Of a stretch of 64,000 nucleotides of DNA, positions 24,664 through 34,334 are shown piece by piece. Positions within the stretch are counted from its first letter, which is position 1, and each line of letters opens with the position of its first letter. Origin of the DNA: an uncultured Lachnospiraceae bacterium (GTDB lineage Bacteria; Bacillota; Clostridia; Lachnospirales; Lachnospiraceae); the NCBI GenBank assembly GCA_947625015.1, contig CANQMR010000004.1, forward strand, positions 62,001 to 126,000. Reading direction: 5' to 3'. Under the pieces are notes generated by a model. The model had not been told where the DNA came from, did no database searches, and saw nothing but the letters and a program-made list of their open reading frames with translations. The translations under genes were made by a program, and so were the position numbers.

Positions 24664-25521
24664 ATGAGAACATTTTTAATCGCAACCAATTATACAAAGG
24701 ATGAAAACCTGATTCTGACAAAAAAGATTGAGGAATACATTGCCATGCATGGCGGAACAAGCCAGACGGTGGTAGGCGACACTAACGGGATTATCTCCTA
24801 TGAGATTGAAAAAAACAGGGATTATGACTGTGTGATTGCCTTAGGGGGCGACGGGACCATTTTAAAGGTCAGCCGGGATTTGCGAAAGATGAATATTCCC
24901 ATTGTGGGCGTGAATTTAGGGACGCTCGGATTTCTGACGGAGATTGAGCCGGAACAGGTCTTTCCGGTTATCGACCGGCTGATGGCGGGGGATTATGAGA
25001 TTGAGGAACGGATGAACATTCAGGGGGAGATTTATAAAGGCGGGGAAGATGCGCCGCTGCTTAAGGATGTGGCGCTCAATGATATCGTTGTTTCCAGAGC
25101 GGGATTTTCCCGGGTAATCGGCCTTAAGGTGTATGTGAACGGAAAGGTGATGGATATCTATGAAGCGGACGGCCTGATTGTCAGTACGCCTACCGGCTCT
25201 ACCGGCTATAATCTCTCGGCAGGGGGGCCGATTGTATCGCCAAAGACGGACCTGATGATTGTGACGCCGGTGTCTCCCCATTCCCTGACCTCTAAAAGCA
25301 TTGTCTTTTCCAGCCAGGATGAAGTCGCAGTGGAGATTTTAAAAATGCGGAAGGCCCAGAAGGAGGAGGCCATTGTCAGCTTTGACGGGCAGCCGGGAAC
25401 GCTGCTTTCCGCCGGGGACCGGATTTTGATTAAAAAGGCGAAGCCGATTACGAAGATGGTTAAACTGTTTGACGTCAGCTTTTATGAAGTTTTGCGCGAA
25501 AAAATTGCAAATCATTGGTAA
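24664..25521 (+). CDS. nadK: NAD kinase
   Basis: This 285-residue NAD(+) kinase supplies NADP. The ATG at 24664 lies 7 nt after AGGAGGTG; an upstream GTG at 24634 has no site. Motifs are ALGGDGTILKVSRDL, GVNLGTLGFLTE, and DGLIVSTPTGSTGYNLSAGGPI with the catalytic Asp in the first. It is between tlyA and argR. Length and motifs are complete. Confidence 0.96.
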   Translation: MRTFLIATNYTKDENLILTKKIEEYIAMHGGTSQTVVGDTNGIISYEIEKNRDYDCVIALGGDGTILKVSRDLRKMNIPIVGVNLGTLGFLTEIEPEQVFPVIDRLMAGDYEIEERMNIQGEIYKGGEDAPLLKDVALNDIVVSRAGFSRVIGLKVYVNGKVMDIYEADGLIVSTPTGSTGYNLSAGGPIVSPKTDLMIVTPVSPHSLTSKSIVFSSQDEVAVEILKMRKAQKEEAIVSFDGQPGTLLSAGDRILIKKAKPITKMVKLFDVSFYEVLREKIANHW

Positions 25522-25571
25522 ATCGGAATCCATTATTTTTAATCAAATCATTTGGAAAACGGAGTATGAAA

Positions 25572-26027
25572 ATGAAAGAAATCAGGCAAAATAAGATTAA
25601 AGAAATCATAGAAAGCCGGGATATCGAGACGCAGGACGAGCTGTTGGCGGAGCTTTCCAAGGAAGGATTTTCCGTCACCCAAGCCACAATTTCCAGAGAT
25701 ATCCGGGAGATGAAGCTGACGAAGGTGTCCGGCGACGGCGGGAGACAGCGCTATGTGCTGATTCAAAATGAAGATACCGATGTGATGCAGAAGTATCATC
25801 AGGTATTGAGTGCAGGCATTTTGAATATGGACTATGCGGAGAATCTGATTGTCATCCGCACTGTGTCTGGTATGGCCATGGCGGTGGCGGCGGCTCTTGA
25901 CAATATGAAGCTGCCGGGACTTATGGGCTGTATTGCAGGGGACGACACCATTTTCTGCGCTGTCAGAAACAGCAGATATTGCAGGGAAATTATTGCTGGA
26001 ATTAAAAAGGTGGCATCTGACGAATAA
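25572..26027 (+). CDS. argR: Arginine repressor ArgR/AhrC
   Basis: This 151-residue regulator has an N-terminal winged helix (EIRQNKIKEIIESRDIETQDEL; VTQATISRDIREMKLTKV) and a C-terminal hexamerisation/arginine-binding domain with GCIAGDDTIFCAVRN. The start is ATG 25572, 7 nt after GGAG. In the family it represses arginine synthesis and activates catabolism when arginine is bound. No arginine gene is in the window; its place before recN is the ancestral Firmicutes order. Confidence 0.95.
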   Translation: MKEIRQNKIKEIIESRDIETQDELLAELSKEGFSVTQATISRDIREMKLTKVSGDGGRQRYVLIQNEDTDVMQKYHQVLSAGILNMDYAENLIVIRTVSGMAMAVAAALDNMKLPGLMGCIAGDDTIFCAVRNSRYCREIIAGIKKVASDE

Positions 26028-26041
26028 GTTGGAGGGAGCGT

Positions 26042-27715
26042 ATGCTGTTAAATTTACATATCAAGAATATGGCGTTAATCGATGAGATTGACATTAATTT
26101 TTCTGATAACCTGAATATACTGACCGGAGAGACCGGCGCCGGAAAATCCATTGTAATCGGTTCTATTATGCTGGCTTTAGGCGGCAAGGCACCGAAGGAT
26201 TTTGTGAAGGCGGACGCAGAGTACGGTCTGGTGGAACTGTTATTTTCAGTGGAGGATGAAGAGATTATAGAGAGGCTTAAGCAACTGGAGGTTCCGGATA
26301 TCGGGGAAGGAGAGCTTGTGCTTTCGAGAAAGATTATGGGAACCCGCAGCGTCAGCAAGATAAACGGGGAGACCGTAACCCTTTCCAAGGTAAAGGAGGT
26401 GGCGGCCCTGCTTTTGGATTTGCACGCCCAGCACGAGCACCAGTCCTTATTGGTGCCGGCCAATCATTTAAAGATTCTCGACCGCTACGGGCAGGAAACC
26501 CTGGCGCCTATCAAGGAAAAAGTCGGCGGATTTTTTAAAGAATATACCAAATTAAAAAATGCGCTTTCTGAAAATACGATGAATGAGGAAGAAAAAAAGC
26601 GGCAGATGGATTTAATTGATTATGAGAGAAAGGAAATCGCCGCCGCGATGTTAAAGGAAGGTGAGGACGAGGAGTTAGAGCAGCTCTATAAGCGGGCAGC
26701 TAACAGCAAACATATTGCGGAGGGCATATCCGCCGCCTATGGCCTTACGGAGAATACGGCCAGAGAGGCGGTAGACCGGGCCTTACGGGAAATCCTGCCT
26801 CTTTGCGAATATGACGAAACCCTCGGCAGGGCCGCAGATACGCTGACAACGGCTTCTGAACTGTTAGGGGATTTTGACAGGGAGGCCAGACAATATCTGG
26901 AGGAGAATACCTTTTCCGAAGAGGAATTTCGCCAGACGGAGGAACGGCTCAATCTGATTAATCATTTGAAATCAAAATATGGAAAGACCTTAGCGGAAGT
27001 GATTTCCTATGGGAAGGCTTTGGATGAGAAATATGAGAGCCTTTTAAATCAGGAAACTTATGTTGCGCAGGTAAAAGAGCAGATGGAAGCGGCGGAGAAA
27101 AAGCTTGCGGCGGCCTGCGGGGAATTGAGCAGGGAGCGAAAGAAAGTGGCGGATAAGCTCTGCGGACAGATTCGCGAGGCGTTAGTGGACCTCAATTTTT
27201 TGGATGTGCGTTTCGATATGGTATTTGAACCTCTTTCCGGATACAGCGCGGAAGGTGTGGACAATCCTTATTTTATCATTTCCACCAATGTGGGCGAGGA
27301 GGAAAAGCCGCTCTGGAAGGTGGCTTCCGGCGGGGAACTTTCCCGGATTATGCTGGCATTAAAGTCCTGTCTTGCGCAGGAAGATAAGGTGGAAACTTTG
27401 ATTTTTGACGAGATTGACGTGGGAATCAGCGGGCGCACAGCCCAGATGGTGGCGGAAAAGATATATAAAATCGGCGCCTGTCATCAGGTGATTTGCATTA
27501 CGCATCTGCCCCAGATTGCGGCCATGGCAAATCACCATTACTTGATTGAAAAACAGGTAAATGATGGAAAGACGGTAACAGGAATTAAGCGTCTTGACAG
27601 GGAAGCGGAAATTATGGAATTGGCAAGGCTTATCGGCGGCGTGGAGATTACCGATACGGTTTTGAAAAGCGCAAGGGAAATGAAAGAATTGGCAGGTAAG
27701 GCAAAGGTTAACTGA
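26042..27715 (+). CDS. recN: DNA repair protein RecN
   Basis: This 557-residue SMC-like ATPase is used in double-strand break repair. The Walker A motif is LTGETGAGKSIVIGSIMLAL (residues ~29-48); a central coiled coil follows (~150-370); the ABC signature is VASGGELSRIMLALK, and Walker B is TLIFDEIDVGISGRTAQMVAEK. The start follows GGAGGG 14 nt behind the argR stop. It is closed by a strong terminator. Confidence 0.96.
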   Translation: MLLNLHIKNMALIDEIDINFSDNLNILTGETGAGKSIVIGSIMLALGGKAPKDFVKADAEYGLVELLFSVEDEEIIERLKQLEVPDIGEGELVLSRKIMGTRSVSKINGETVTLSKVKEVAALLLDLHAQHEHQSLLVPANHLKILDRYGQETLAPIKEKVGGFFKEYTKLKNALSENTMNEEEKKRQMDLIDYERKEIAAAMLKEGEDEELEQLYKRAANSKHIAEGISAAYGLTENTAREAVDRALREILPLCEYDETLGRAADTLTTASELLGDFDREARQYLEENTFSEEEFRQTEERLNLINHLKSKYGKTLAEVISYGKALDEKYESLLNQETYVAQVKEQMEAAEKKLAAACGELSRERKKVADKLCGQIREALVDLNFLDVRFDMVFEPLSGYSAEGVDNPYFIISTNVGEEEKPLWKVASGGELSRIMLALKSCLAQEDKVETLIFDEIDVGISGRTAQMVAEKIYKIGACHQVICITHLPQIAAMANHHYLIEKQVNDGKTVTGIKRLDREAEIMELARLIGGVEITDTVLKSAREMKELAGKAKVN

Positions 27716-27731
27716 TTGAGATAAGAAAGAT

Positions 27732-27776
27732 AACTCATAATAAAGGTAAAGGCATTTATTATGGGTTATTTTTTTT
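27732..27776 (+). terminator. Rho-independent terminator after recN
   Basis: A 13-bp stem (AACTCATAATAAA at 27732-27744 with TTTATTATGGGTT at 27755-27767, one T-G wobble) is followed by ATTTTTTTT. It ends the recN transcript just before spoIVB, which therefore needs its own promoter; I found no convincing sigma-G site. Confidence 0.85.
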
Positions 27777-27793
27777 ATGGAAGGAGAACCGCA

Positions 27794-28885
27794 ATGCGTA
27801 AATATAAAATATTTTTAAAAACCCTGCTCACAGTGAATATCTTATTTGTCCTTGTGGTGGCCGGTCTTGGATACCGGGCCGAACAGAAAGAAAAACAACT
27901 GGCCCGGGTTAGCAATACCTTGGAGACAAAGGCGGAAACTGCGCAAAATAAAGTGATTCCCGTAGGACAGACTGTGGGGATATACATTAACACTAACGGT
28001 ATTCTGGTAATCGACACCGGCGAGGTGACAGATATGGAGGGGAAAAATACCACGCCGGCTAAGAATAAACTGATGCCGGGGGATTATATTGTAAGCCTGA
28101 ACGGGATGCAAATGCAGACGAAAAAGAAGCTGATCGAGTCGATTACCGGATGCGGCGGAGAAACGCTGATATTCGGCGTCCGGCGCAACGAGGAACAGAT
28201 TGAGGTTAAAGTGGAGCCGGTACAGACGGGAACGGACGAGTACAAGGTGGGCATCTGGGTGCGGGATGATTTGCAGGGACTGGGCACAGTAACCTATGTC
28301 GACGGAAATACTTTTGGCGCGTTGGGCCACAGCATCAATGATACAGATACCGGAGAACTTCTTGAGGTATCCGGCGGAGAAATCTATACGGCGGATATTT
28401 TTGGCGTGGAAAAAGGAAGCGCGGGCAGTCCGGGCGAGATTGAAGGAATGATAGCCTATGAGACGGAAAATGTGGTGGGCGAGATTGACGGCAACCAGTT
28501 GTATGGAATCTATGGTACGGTTACCGATTCTTTTCAACAGGAATTAGAAGGCGAAAAGGCGTTAGAGATTGCGGCCGCCGATGAAGTAAAAATGGGGGCA
28601 GCCTATATTCAGTCCTGCATAAGCGGAGAAAGCAATTTATATGAAATAGAGATAGTGGATCTGCATAAAAATGAAAATGGAGACCAGGAAATGGAAATAC
28701 TTGTCACAGACGACCGGCTCATCGAGCTTACCGGCGGAATTGTTCAGGGCATGAGCGGAAGCCCAATTATACAAAATGGGAAATTAATCGGGGCGGTCAC
28801 CCATGTTTTTGTTGATGAACCAAAAAAAGGATATGGGATTTTTGTTGAAACTATGCGGAAAAATGAGGAACAGGTGCAAAATTAG
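27794..28885 (+). CDS. spoIVB: SpoIVB serine peptidase (sporulation signalling)
   Basis: This 363-residue protein is the forespore-made peptidase that triggers pro-sigma-K processing in Bacillus. An N-terminal membrane anchor (ILFVLVVAGLGY) is followed by a PDZ domain (about residues 75-150: NKLMPGDYIVSLNG...LIFGVRRNEEQIEVKVEP) and the S55 peptidase domain. The expected catalytic His lies in FGALGHSIND and the Ser in VQGMSGSPIIQNGKLIGAVTHVF. The ATG at 27794 follows AAGGAGAA; an in-frame ATG at 27761 overlaps the terminator. The spo0A-type genes follow, as usual. Confidence 0.95.
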   Translation: MRKYKIFLKTLLTVNILFVLVVAGLGYRAEQKEKQLARVSNTLETKAETAQNKVIPVGQTVGIYINTNGILVIDTGEVTDMEGKNTTPAKNKLMPGDYIVSLNGMQMQTKKKLIESITGCGGETLIFGVRRNEEQIEVKVEPVQTGTDEYKVGIWVRDDLQGLGTVTYVDGNTFGALGHSINDTDTGELLEVSGGEIYTADIFGVEKGSAGSPGEIEGMIAYETENVVGEIDGNQLYGIYGTVTDSFQQELEGEKALEIAAADEVKMGAAYIQSCISGESNLYEIEIVDLHKNENGDQEMEILVTDDRLIELTGGIVQGMSGSPIIQNGKLIGAVTHVFVDEPKKGYGIFVETMRKNEEQVQN

Positions 28886-28983
28886 TTAAATAAATGTAAA
28901 CTGGCGGTGTCGTTTTTTGTAGAAATCTGTGAAATGGTAAATTTTATGAAATATCTTGTATTTAATAGCTTTTTCTTAAACGG

Positions 28984-29021
28984 CAATTAAAAAATTGTGT
29001 TACGGCACAATTTTTTAATTG
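28984..29021. promoter_or_regulatory. Perfect 16-bp hairpin in the spoIVB-spo0A gap
   Basis: CAATTAAAAAATTGTG (28984-28999) pairs perfectly with 29006-29021 across a 6-nt loop. No T-run follows outside the stem, but the stem itself ends in T6, so it could end transcription in either direction or act as a protein-binding palindrome. Nearby are TGTCGTT (28908-28914) and TGTCGCA (29028-29034), near-matches to the Spo0A box TGTCGAA. Confidence 0.5.
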
Positions 29022-29162
29022 GCAGTTTGTCGCATCATTGTTGTGAGTTAACTTTTAAAAGCATTTTCCTTTTGATATAGTCATAAATGGTCGATGTCAC
29101 AGTAATTGTGTCAATGGATGGAATTATTTGTGATGAATATTCATATAATTTAGGAGGAATGT

Positions 29163-29954
29163 ATGATTAATGTAATGATTGGATATCATGATGCAATCAT
29201 GCGAAGGAGAATGGAAGACATTGTGAGGCGGCAGGCCCAATGTCATCTTTTAGGAACTTATGAAAAAGGGGATCAATTACTGTTACATATTCGTGAGGAC
29301 ATGCCAGACCTTGTAATATTAAATCCTGTAATGCCGAAATTAGACGGCATCGGAGTAATAGAAAAAATTCGTTCTGAAGCACAATTCGATAAAATCAGTT
29401 TTCTTTTAGTTGCAGCATCTCAACAGACAAAGGTTTTAAATGTATTAAAAAGCAGGCGGAATGTAAAATTTCTGCCTTGGGAAAATGATGAAAATACTTT
29501 GGAAAAGTGCATTATGGAAATACCGAAGAGCAATAACCTGACGAATCGGACAGTACCCATTGAAGACATTGTGGTCAAGCAGGGGAATCGGGAAAAGGAT
29601 TTGAATCTTTTAGTGACCCAGATGATCCATGAAATTGGCGTACCGGCCCATATCAAGGGTTATTTGTATTTGCGGACGGCAATCATTATGGCTGTGGATA
29701 ACATGGACATCTTAAATGCAGTGACCAAGCAGCTATATCCGGACATTGCCAGGGAGTACGGAACAACGGATACAAGAGTGGAACGGGCAATCCGCCATGC
29801 GATTGAAGTGGCATGGGAACGGGGAAATATCGATATGATACATGATTTGTTCGGATATACGATTCAGGCGGATAAAGGTAAACCGACCAATTCTGAATTT
29901 ATTGCACTTATGGCGGACAGGATTCGTCTCGATCAGTCAAAAAATGCAGAATAA
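29163..29954 (+). CDS. Spo0A-type regulator with pseudo-receiver (paralogue 1)
   Basis: This 263-residue protein has a fully recognisable Spo0A DNA-binding domain (about residues 155-262): [60 protein letters not shown]. The receiver domain has lost the phosphorelay residues seen in Bacillus Spo0A: the Asp pair DD is YH (MIGYHDAIM), the phospho-acceptor Asp is Asn ([12 protein letters not shown]), the switch Thr is Val, and the Lys before Pro is gone (FLPWEN). It should still bind 0A boxes but cannot be phosphorylated in the usual way. The start follows AGGAGG. A second Spo0A-type gene follows 60 bp later. Confidence 0.9.
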   Translation: MINVMIGYHDAIMRRRMEDIVRRQAQCHLLGTYEKGDQLLLHIREDMPDLVILNPVMPKLDGIGVIEKIRSEAQFDKISFLLVAASQQTKVLNVLKSRRNVKFLPWENDENTLEKCIMEIPKSNNLTNRTVPIEDIVVKQGNREKDLNLLVTQMIHEIGVPAHIKGYLYLRTAIIMAVDNMDILNAVTKQLYPDIAREYGTTDTRVERAIRHAIEVAWERGNIDMIHDLFGYTIQADKGKPTNSEFIALMADRIRLDQSKNAE

Positions 29955-30014
29955 CAGCGGTCTGTTTAAAAATGCGGAAAGTATACTGCAAAATCAGAGA
30001 TAGGAGTATGAAAT

Positions 30015-30842
30015 ATGAGAGAAAGCATGAAAATATTAATTGCTACCGCTCAGGAAAGAGAAGAGGTTGGGGCAATAATTGGGTATATGAAGCAGTTTGA
30101 GTATGCCATTCAGAAAATAAGCGAATCTTATGAAAAGATTGTCGAGCGTGTACATGCTACCGAACCGGATTTGATCATTGCGGATATTTGTCTGAAAGAG
30201 GGGGATGGAATCAGTCTTTTGCAGGAGTGCAGCGGACAGAATAATCAGTGCAGCAAATTTGTATTCCTTACCGACGTGTCCGCCCAGCCGGTCATTGACT
30301 TAGCTTATAAATTAGGCGCAGATTATTATTTTATGTATAATCAGGACCCTAAGTTTATTGCAAGGATTTTGGAGAGAATATTAGAAAGCCATTACCAGAT
30401 GAAACAGCAGGAAAAGCAGCGGGCCGGCATGACATTAGAGCAGAAGCAGTTTTTGTTTGATTCCGCGCTCGAAAACGACGTGACCAGAATGATACGGGAG
30501 ATTGGCATCCCCGCCCATATCAAGGGATACCAGTATATACGGGAAGGTATCATCATGTCCGTTAAGGACCCGGAAATATTAAATTACATAACCAAGTACC
30601 TGTACCCCACCATCGCCAAAAAATACCGCACAACCACCAGCAGTGTGGAGCGTGCGATCCGCCATGCCATTGAGGTGGCGTGGAACCGGGGGAAATTAGA
30701 GTCCATGGAGGAACTTTTCGGCTACAGCGTCAACTCCGGCAAGGGCAAGCCGACCAATTCAGAATTTATTGCCCTGATTGCGGATAAACTCCGGTTAGAG
30801 TACCGGATGAAAGGGTACGGCATGGACGAATTTTCAGCGTAG
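30015..30842 (+). CDS. spo0A: Spo0A-type regulator (paralogue 2)
   Basis: This 275-residue protein is a second Spo0A-type regulator in tandem. The C-terminal sigma-A-binding/0A-box domain is intact: [59 protein letters not shown]. In the receiver, an Asp is kept at the phospho-acceptor place ([12 protein letters not shown]) and a Thr in FLTDVS, but the N-terminal acidic pair is absent ([10 protein letters not shown]) and the conserved Lys-Pro is replaced (FMYNQDP). It is therefore closer to a phosphorylatable Spo0A than paralogue 1, but still non-canonical. Which of the two is the master regulator cannot be told here. It ends before a strong terminator. Confidence 0.88.
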   Translation: MRESMKILIATAQEREEVGAIIGYMKQFEYAIQKISESYEKIVERVHATEPDLIIADICLKEGDGISLLQECSGQNNQCSKFVFLTDVSAQPVIDLAYKLGADYYFMYNQDPKFIARILERILESHYQMKQQEKQRAGMTLEQKQFLFDSALENDVTRMIREIGIPAHIKGYQYIREGIIMSVKDPEILNYITKYLYPTIAKKYRTTTSSVERAIRHAIEVAWNRGKLESMEELFGYSVNSGKGKPTNSEFIALIADKLRLEYRMKGYGMDEFSA

Positions 30843-30866
30843 CTTTAGCAAGATTTATTTTTCCGG

Positions 30867-30904
30867 AAAGCCTGTTTTTTGTGAAAACAGGCTTTTGTTT
30901 TTTT
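30867..30904 (+). terminator. Rho-independent terminator after the spo0A-type pair
   Basis: A 12-bp stem (AAAGCCTGTTTT with AAAACAGGCTTT) with a 5-nt loop is followed by TGTTTTTTT. A TATACT at 30916-30921 just downstream may be the -10 of glgA. Confidence 0.9.
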
Positions 30905-30972
30905 GCGATTTATGCTATACTGGTAAAAGTATATATTTGCCTGATATGATGATGAACAAGGAGACAAGTCTT

Positions 30973-32403
30973 ATGAAAAAAATTGCTTATATTGCTTCTG
31001 AATGTGTTCCCTTTATCAAGACCGGAGGTCTTGCGGATGTGGTGGGAACGCTTCCCAAGATTTTTGATAAAAAGGAGTATGATGTGCGCATCATTATTCC
31101 CAACTATATGTGTATTCCTTCCAAGTACAAGGAAAAAATGCGGTTTATCACCAATTTTCAGATGGATATCGGGAACCGCTCCCAGTATGTGGGTATTATG
31201 TACATGGAATACGAGGGCGTGCCGGTCTATTTTATTGACAATGAGTATTATTTTAACGGGCTTACCCCTTATACCGAGGCCAAATGGGATATTGAGAGAT
31301 TCTGCTATTTTTCCAAGGCGGCGCTTTCGATTCTGCCGGTAATCGGTTTCCGCCCGGATATTGTCCACTGCCATGACTGGCAGGCGGGTATGGTGCCGGT
31401 TTATTTAAAGACCTTGTTTGCGGGCAATCCTTTTTTTGGCGGAATCAAGTCCATTATGACGATACATAACCTGCAATTTCAGGGAAAATGGGGCATCGAA
31501 CATGTCCGTTACTGCTCCGGTCTGCCGGACTATCTTTTTACGGCGGATAAGCTGGAGATTCACCGGGATGCGTCTATGCTGAAGGGCGGACTGGTATATG
31601 CAGATGTGATTACTACGGTCAGCAACACCTACGCCTATGAGATTCAGACGCCGTATTACGGCGAGGGCTTAGACGGTCTGCTGCGGGCAAGGAATCAGTC
31701 CCTGGTGGGAATTGTGAATGGCATCGACTATGACGTCTATAATCCGGAAAAGGACAAGAATTTAGCCAAACCGTATAATGTGAAGAATTTTAAGCGCAAT
31801 AAGGCGGCCAACAAACTTGCCCTGCAAAAGGAGGTCGGCCTGCCGGAGGATAAGAATCAGTTTGTTCTGGGAATCATATCCAGACTGACGGACCAGAAGG
31901 GACTTGATCTGGTGGATGCGGTGATGAACGAGATCTGTCAGGACGGCGTGCAGTTTGTTGTCCTCGGAACAGGCGATCATCACTATGAGGAGATGTTCAA
32001 ATATTATCAGAATTTCCACCCGGCAAAGGTCAGCGCGAACATATACTTTTCCGACGCTCTTTCCCATAAGATGTATGGCGGCTGCGACGCTATATTAGTG
32101 CCCTCCCGCTTCGAGCCATGCGGCTTAACCCAGCTGATGGCGCTGCGTTACGGATCCCTGCCTATTGTGCGGGAGACCGGTGGCCTTAAAGATACGGTTA
32201 TTCCGTATAACGAATATGAACAGACCGGAACAGGATTTTCCTTTGCCAATTATAATGCGCAGGAATTGTTGAACACAATCAACTATGCCAAGGAAGTATT
32301 TTATAACCAGAAGAAGAGCTGGGAGGATATGCAGGTGCGGGCAATGAGCCAGAATTACTCCTGGGCAAGCTCCGCTAAGCAGTATGAGGACTTATATCGT
32401 TGA
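30973..32403 (+). CDS. glgA: Glycogen synthase (ADP-glucose type)
   Basis: This 476-residue GT5 glycosyltransferase extends alpha-1,4-glucan from ADP-glucose. The N-terminal KTGGLADVVGTLPK carries the substrate lysine motif; HCHDWQAGMVPVYLK and the C-terminal PSRFEPCGLTQLMALRYGSLPIVRETGGL are diagnostic. I choose ATG 30973, 9 nt after AAGGAG; an in-frame opening from 30895 lies inside the preceding terminator. It stands without other glycogen genes. Glycogen storage is often linked with sporulation in Firmicutes, but here only the position next to spo0A suggests that. Confidence 0.95.
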   Translation: MKKIAYIASECVPFIKTGGLADVVGTLPKIFDKKEYDVRIIIPNYMCIPSKYKEKMRFITNFQMDIGNRSQYVGIMYMEYEGVPVYFIDNEYYFNGLTPYTEAKWDIERFCYFSKAALSILPVIGFRPDIVHCHDWQAGMVPVYLKTLFAGNPFFGGIKSIMTIHNLQFQGKWGIEHVRYCSGLPDYLFTADKLEIHRDASMLKGGLVYADVITTVSNTYAYEIQTPYYGEGLDGLLRARNQSLVGIVNGIDYDVYNPEKDKNLAKPYNVKNFKRNKAANKLALQKEVGLPEDKNQFVLGIISRLTDQKGLDLVDAVMNEICQDGVQFVVLGTGDHHYEEMFKYYQNFHPAKVSANIYFSDALSHKMYGGCDAILVPSRFEPCGLTQLMALRYGSLPIVRETGGLKDTVIPYNEYEQTGTGFSFANYNAQELLNTINYAKEVFYNQKKSWEDMQVRAMSQNYSWASSAKQYEDLYR

Positions 32404-32471
32404 CATCCTGCGTTTAGCCGGGAATACCACAGGACGATACAGAGATTGTTTGACGGATAAAGGAGAGAGTC

Positions 32472-34247
32472 ATGGCATTTGACGGAGTAGTGATTTCCAA
32501 TATCGTAAGAGATATGCGGCAGCGCCTTATCGGCGGCCGCATTTACAAAATATATCAGCCGGAAAAGGATGAGATTAATCTGGTCATTAAGAATCAGGGC
32601 GGAACCCACCGCCTGATGTTAAACGCCAGCGCAACCCTGCCGCTGGTATATTTTTTGCCGGAGAATAAGAAAAATCCGGCGGCAGCGCCTAATTTTTGTA
32701 TGCTTTTGCGCAAGCATATCGGCAACGGTCGGATTACCGCCGTCGAGCAGCCGGATTTTGAGAGAATTATCCGCATGGAAATTGAACATTTGGATGAAAT
32801 GGGCGATATCAGGACCAAGTATCTGGTGATTGAGCTGATGGGGAAGCACAGCAATATTATTTTTATGGAGGATAACGGCCGGATTATTGACGCCATCAAG
32901 CGGATTGGCGCCCAGATAAGCTCTGTCAGAGAGGTCCTTCCGGGCCATGATTATGTACTGCCGCCCAATACTAAGGCCAATCCCCTGACACTTACCAGGG
33001 AATATTTTATGGATCAGGTCTTAGGGAAGGCCATGAGTATTGAAAAGGCAATCTATACTTCGGTTACCGGGTTTTCCAAAGGGATTGCCTGTGAACTCTG
33101 CTATGAGGCGGGCGTGGATGGCAGTTTCAGCACAGACAGCTTAGCGCCTGCAAACAAAGAGGATCTCTGGAATTGTTTGCAGACGCTTTTGGAGCGGATA
33201 AAGGCAGGGAACTATGAGCCGGTAATTGTGTATGATGATGGGCAACCGGTGGATTTTTGCGCCGTTCCCCTTACCATGTATGAAGAACTTACGCTTGCGC
33301 ATTATACAGATATATCCGCCCTGTTGCAGGAATTTTACGCCCAAAAGGACGTGTATTCCCGGATGCACCAGAAATCAACGGATATGCGCAAGGTTCTGGC
33401 AACGGCCATCGAGCGGACGGCCAAAAAATACGACATTCAGCGCAGACAGCTTACGGATACGGATAAGAGAGAAAAATACCGCCTGTATGGGGAATTGCTA
33501 CAGACCTATGGGTATCAGGCAGAAGAAGGGGCGCGGCAGATTACGGTGGATAATTATTATAACGGGGAGCAGGTGACGATTCCGTTAGACCCCGATTTGA
33601 CGCCCCAGGAAAACGCTGCCCGGTACTTTCAGAAATACAATAAGTTAAAGCGGACATACGAGGCCTCCCTCACGCTGGCGAAGGAGAGCAAAGAGACGCT
33701 TACCCATCTGTTGTCCATACAAAACAGTATGGAGTTGGCAGTCTCCGAGGCGGATCTTGCAGACATTAAGGAGGAGATGGTATTGGCCGGACTGCTTAAG
33801 GCAAAGCCGGCCAAAAAAGACGGGGTGAAGCCGGAAAAGAGCAGGCCTTTGCATTATCTTTCTTCTGACGGCTTTCATATCTATGTGGGGAAAAACAACC
33901 TGCAAAACGACAGGCTGACGTTCAAGGTGGCAGACGCTAAAGACCTCTGGTTTCACGCCAAGGAGATGGCGGGCTCCCATGTAATCGTGAAGTTAGAGGG
34001 AGCCGGGGACGTTCCCGACGCCACCTACGAGGAGGCCGCAAGGCTGGCGGCGTATTATTCCTCCGGCAGGACCAGTCCCAAGGTGGAGGTGGACTATACC
34101 AGAAGGGGAAACTTAAAGAAACCGCCGAAAGCCAATCCCGGTTATGTCATCTACCACACCAACTATTCCATGGTGGCGCTGCCGGATATTAAGGGTATTA
34201 AAGAAGTTGAATCCGCCATGAATGGCAATCAGGAATTACCGGAGTGA
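32472..34247 (+). CDS. rqcH: NFACT-family ribosome quality control factor RqcH
   Basis: This 591-residue Rqc2/NEMF homologue binds the 50S subunit with peptidyl-tRNA and directs addition of C-terminal alanine tails to stalled chains. The N-terminal NFACT-N domain starts MAFDGVVISNIVRDMRQRLIGGRIYKIYQP, a long coiled coil spans about residues 270-430, and the C-terminal NFACT-R domain has HYLSSDGFHIYVGKNNLQND and KDLWFHAKEMAGSHVIVKL. The family was formerly called fibronectin-binding protein (FbpA). Start behind AAAGGAGAG. The partner RqcP is not in the window. Confidence 0.93.
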   Translation: MAFDGVVISNIVRDMRQRLIGGRIYKIYQPEKDEINLVIKNQGGTHRLMLNASATLPLVYFLPENKKNPAAAPNFCMLLRKHIGNGRITAVEQPDFERIIRMEIEHLDEMGDIRTKYLVIELMGKHSNIIFMEDNGRIIDAIKRIGAQISSVREVLPGHDYVLPPNTKANPLTLTREYFMDQVLGKAMSIEKAIYTSVTGFSKGIACELCYEAGVDGSFSTDSLAPANKEDLWNCLQTLLERIKAGNYEPVIVYDDGQPVDFCAVPLTMYEELTLAHYTDISALLQEFYAQKDVYSRMHQKSTDMRKVLATAIERTAKKYDIQRRQLTDTDKREKYRLYGELLQTYGYQAEEGARQITVDNYYNGEQVTIPLDPDLTPQENAARYFQKYNKLKRTYEASLTLAKESKETLTHLLSIQNSMELAVSEADLADIKEEMVLAGLLKAKPAKKDGVKPEKSRPLHYLSSDGFHIYVGKNNLQNDRLTFKVADAKDLWFHAKEMAGSHVIVKLEGAGDVPDATYEEAARLAAYYSSGRTSPKVEVDYTRRGNLKKPPKANPGYVIYHTNYSMVALPDIKGIKEVESAMNGNQELPE

Positions 34248-34264
34248 ATCGGAATGGAATAAAC

Positions 34265-34293
34265 TTGCTTTTCTATGGGGTTTCGGTTATAAT
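34265..34293 (+). promoter_or_regulatory. Sigma-A-type promoter of yicC-gmk-rpoZ
   Basis: TTGCTT (34265-34270), a 17-bp spacer and a perfect TATAAT (34288-34293) lie about 40 bp upstream of the yicC start. Confidence 0.75.
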
Positions 34294-34334
34294 TTATTAG
34301 TTGACAAATACTTAGGATAAAGAAGGTGAGGCAC

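Noticed and set aside
27842-28537. 231-codon minus-strand frame inside spoIVB
   Set aside because: The sense strand codes a clear SpoIVB with PDZ and peptidase motifs; the antisense frame has no recognisable features.
30895-30972. Longer N-terminus for glgA from 30895
   Set aside because: The extension covers the T-run of the preceding terminator and has no ribosome site; ATG 30973 has AAGGAG and gives the normal GlgA N-terminus.
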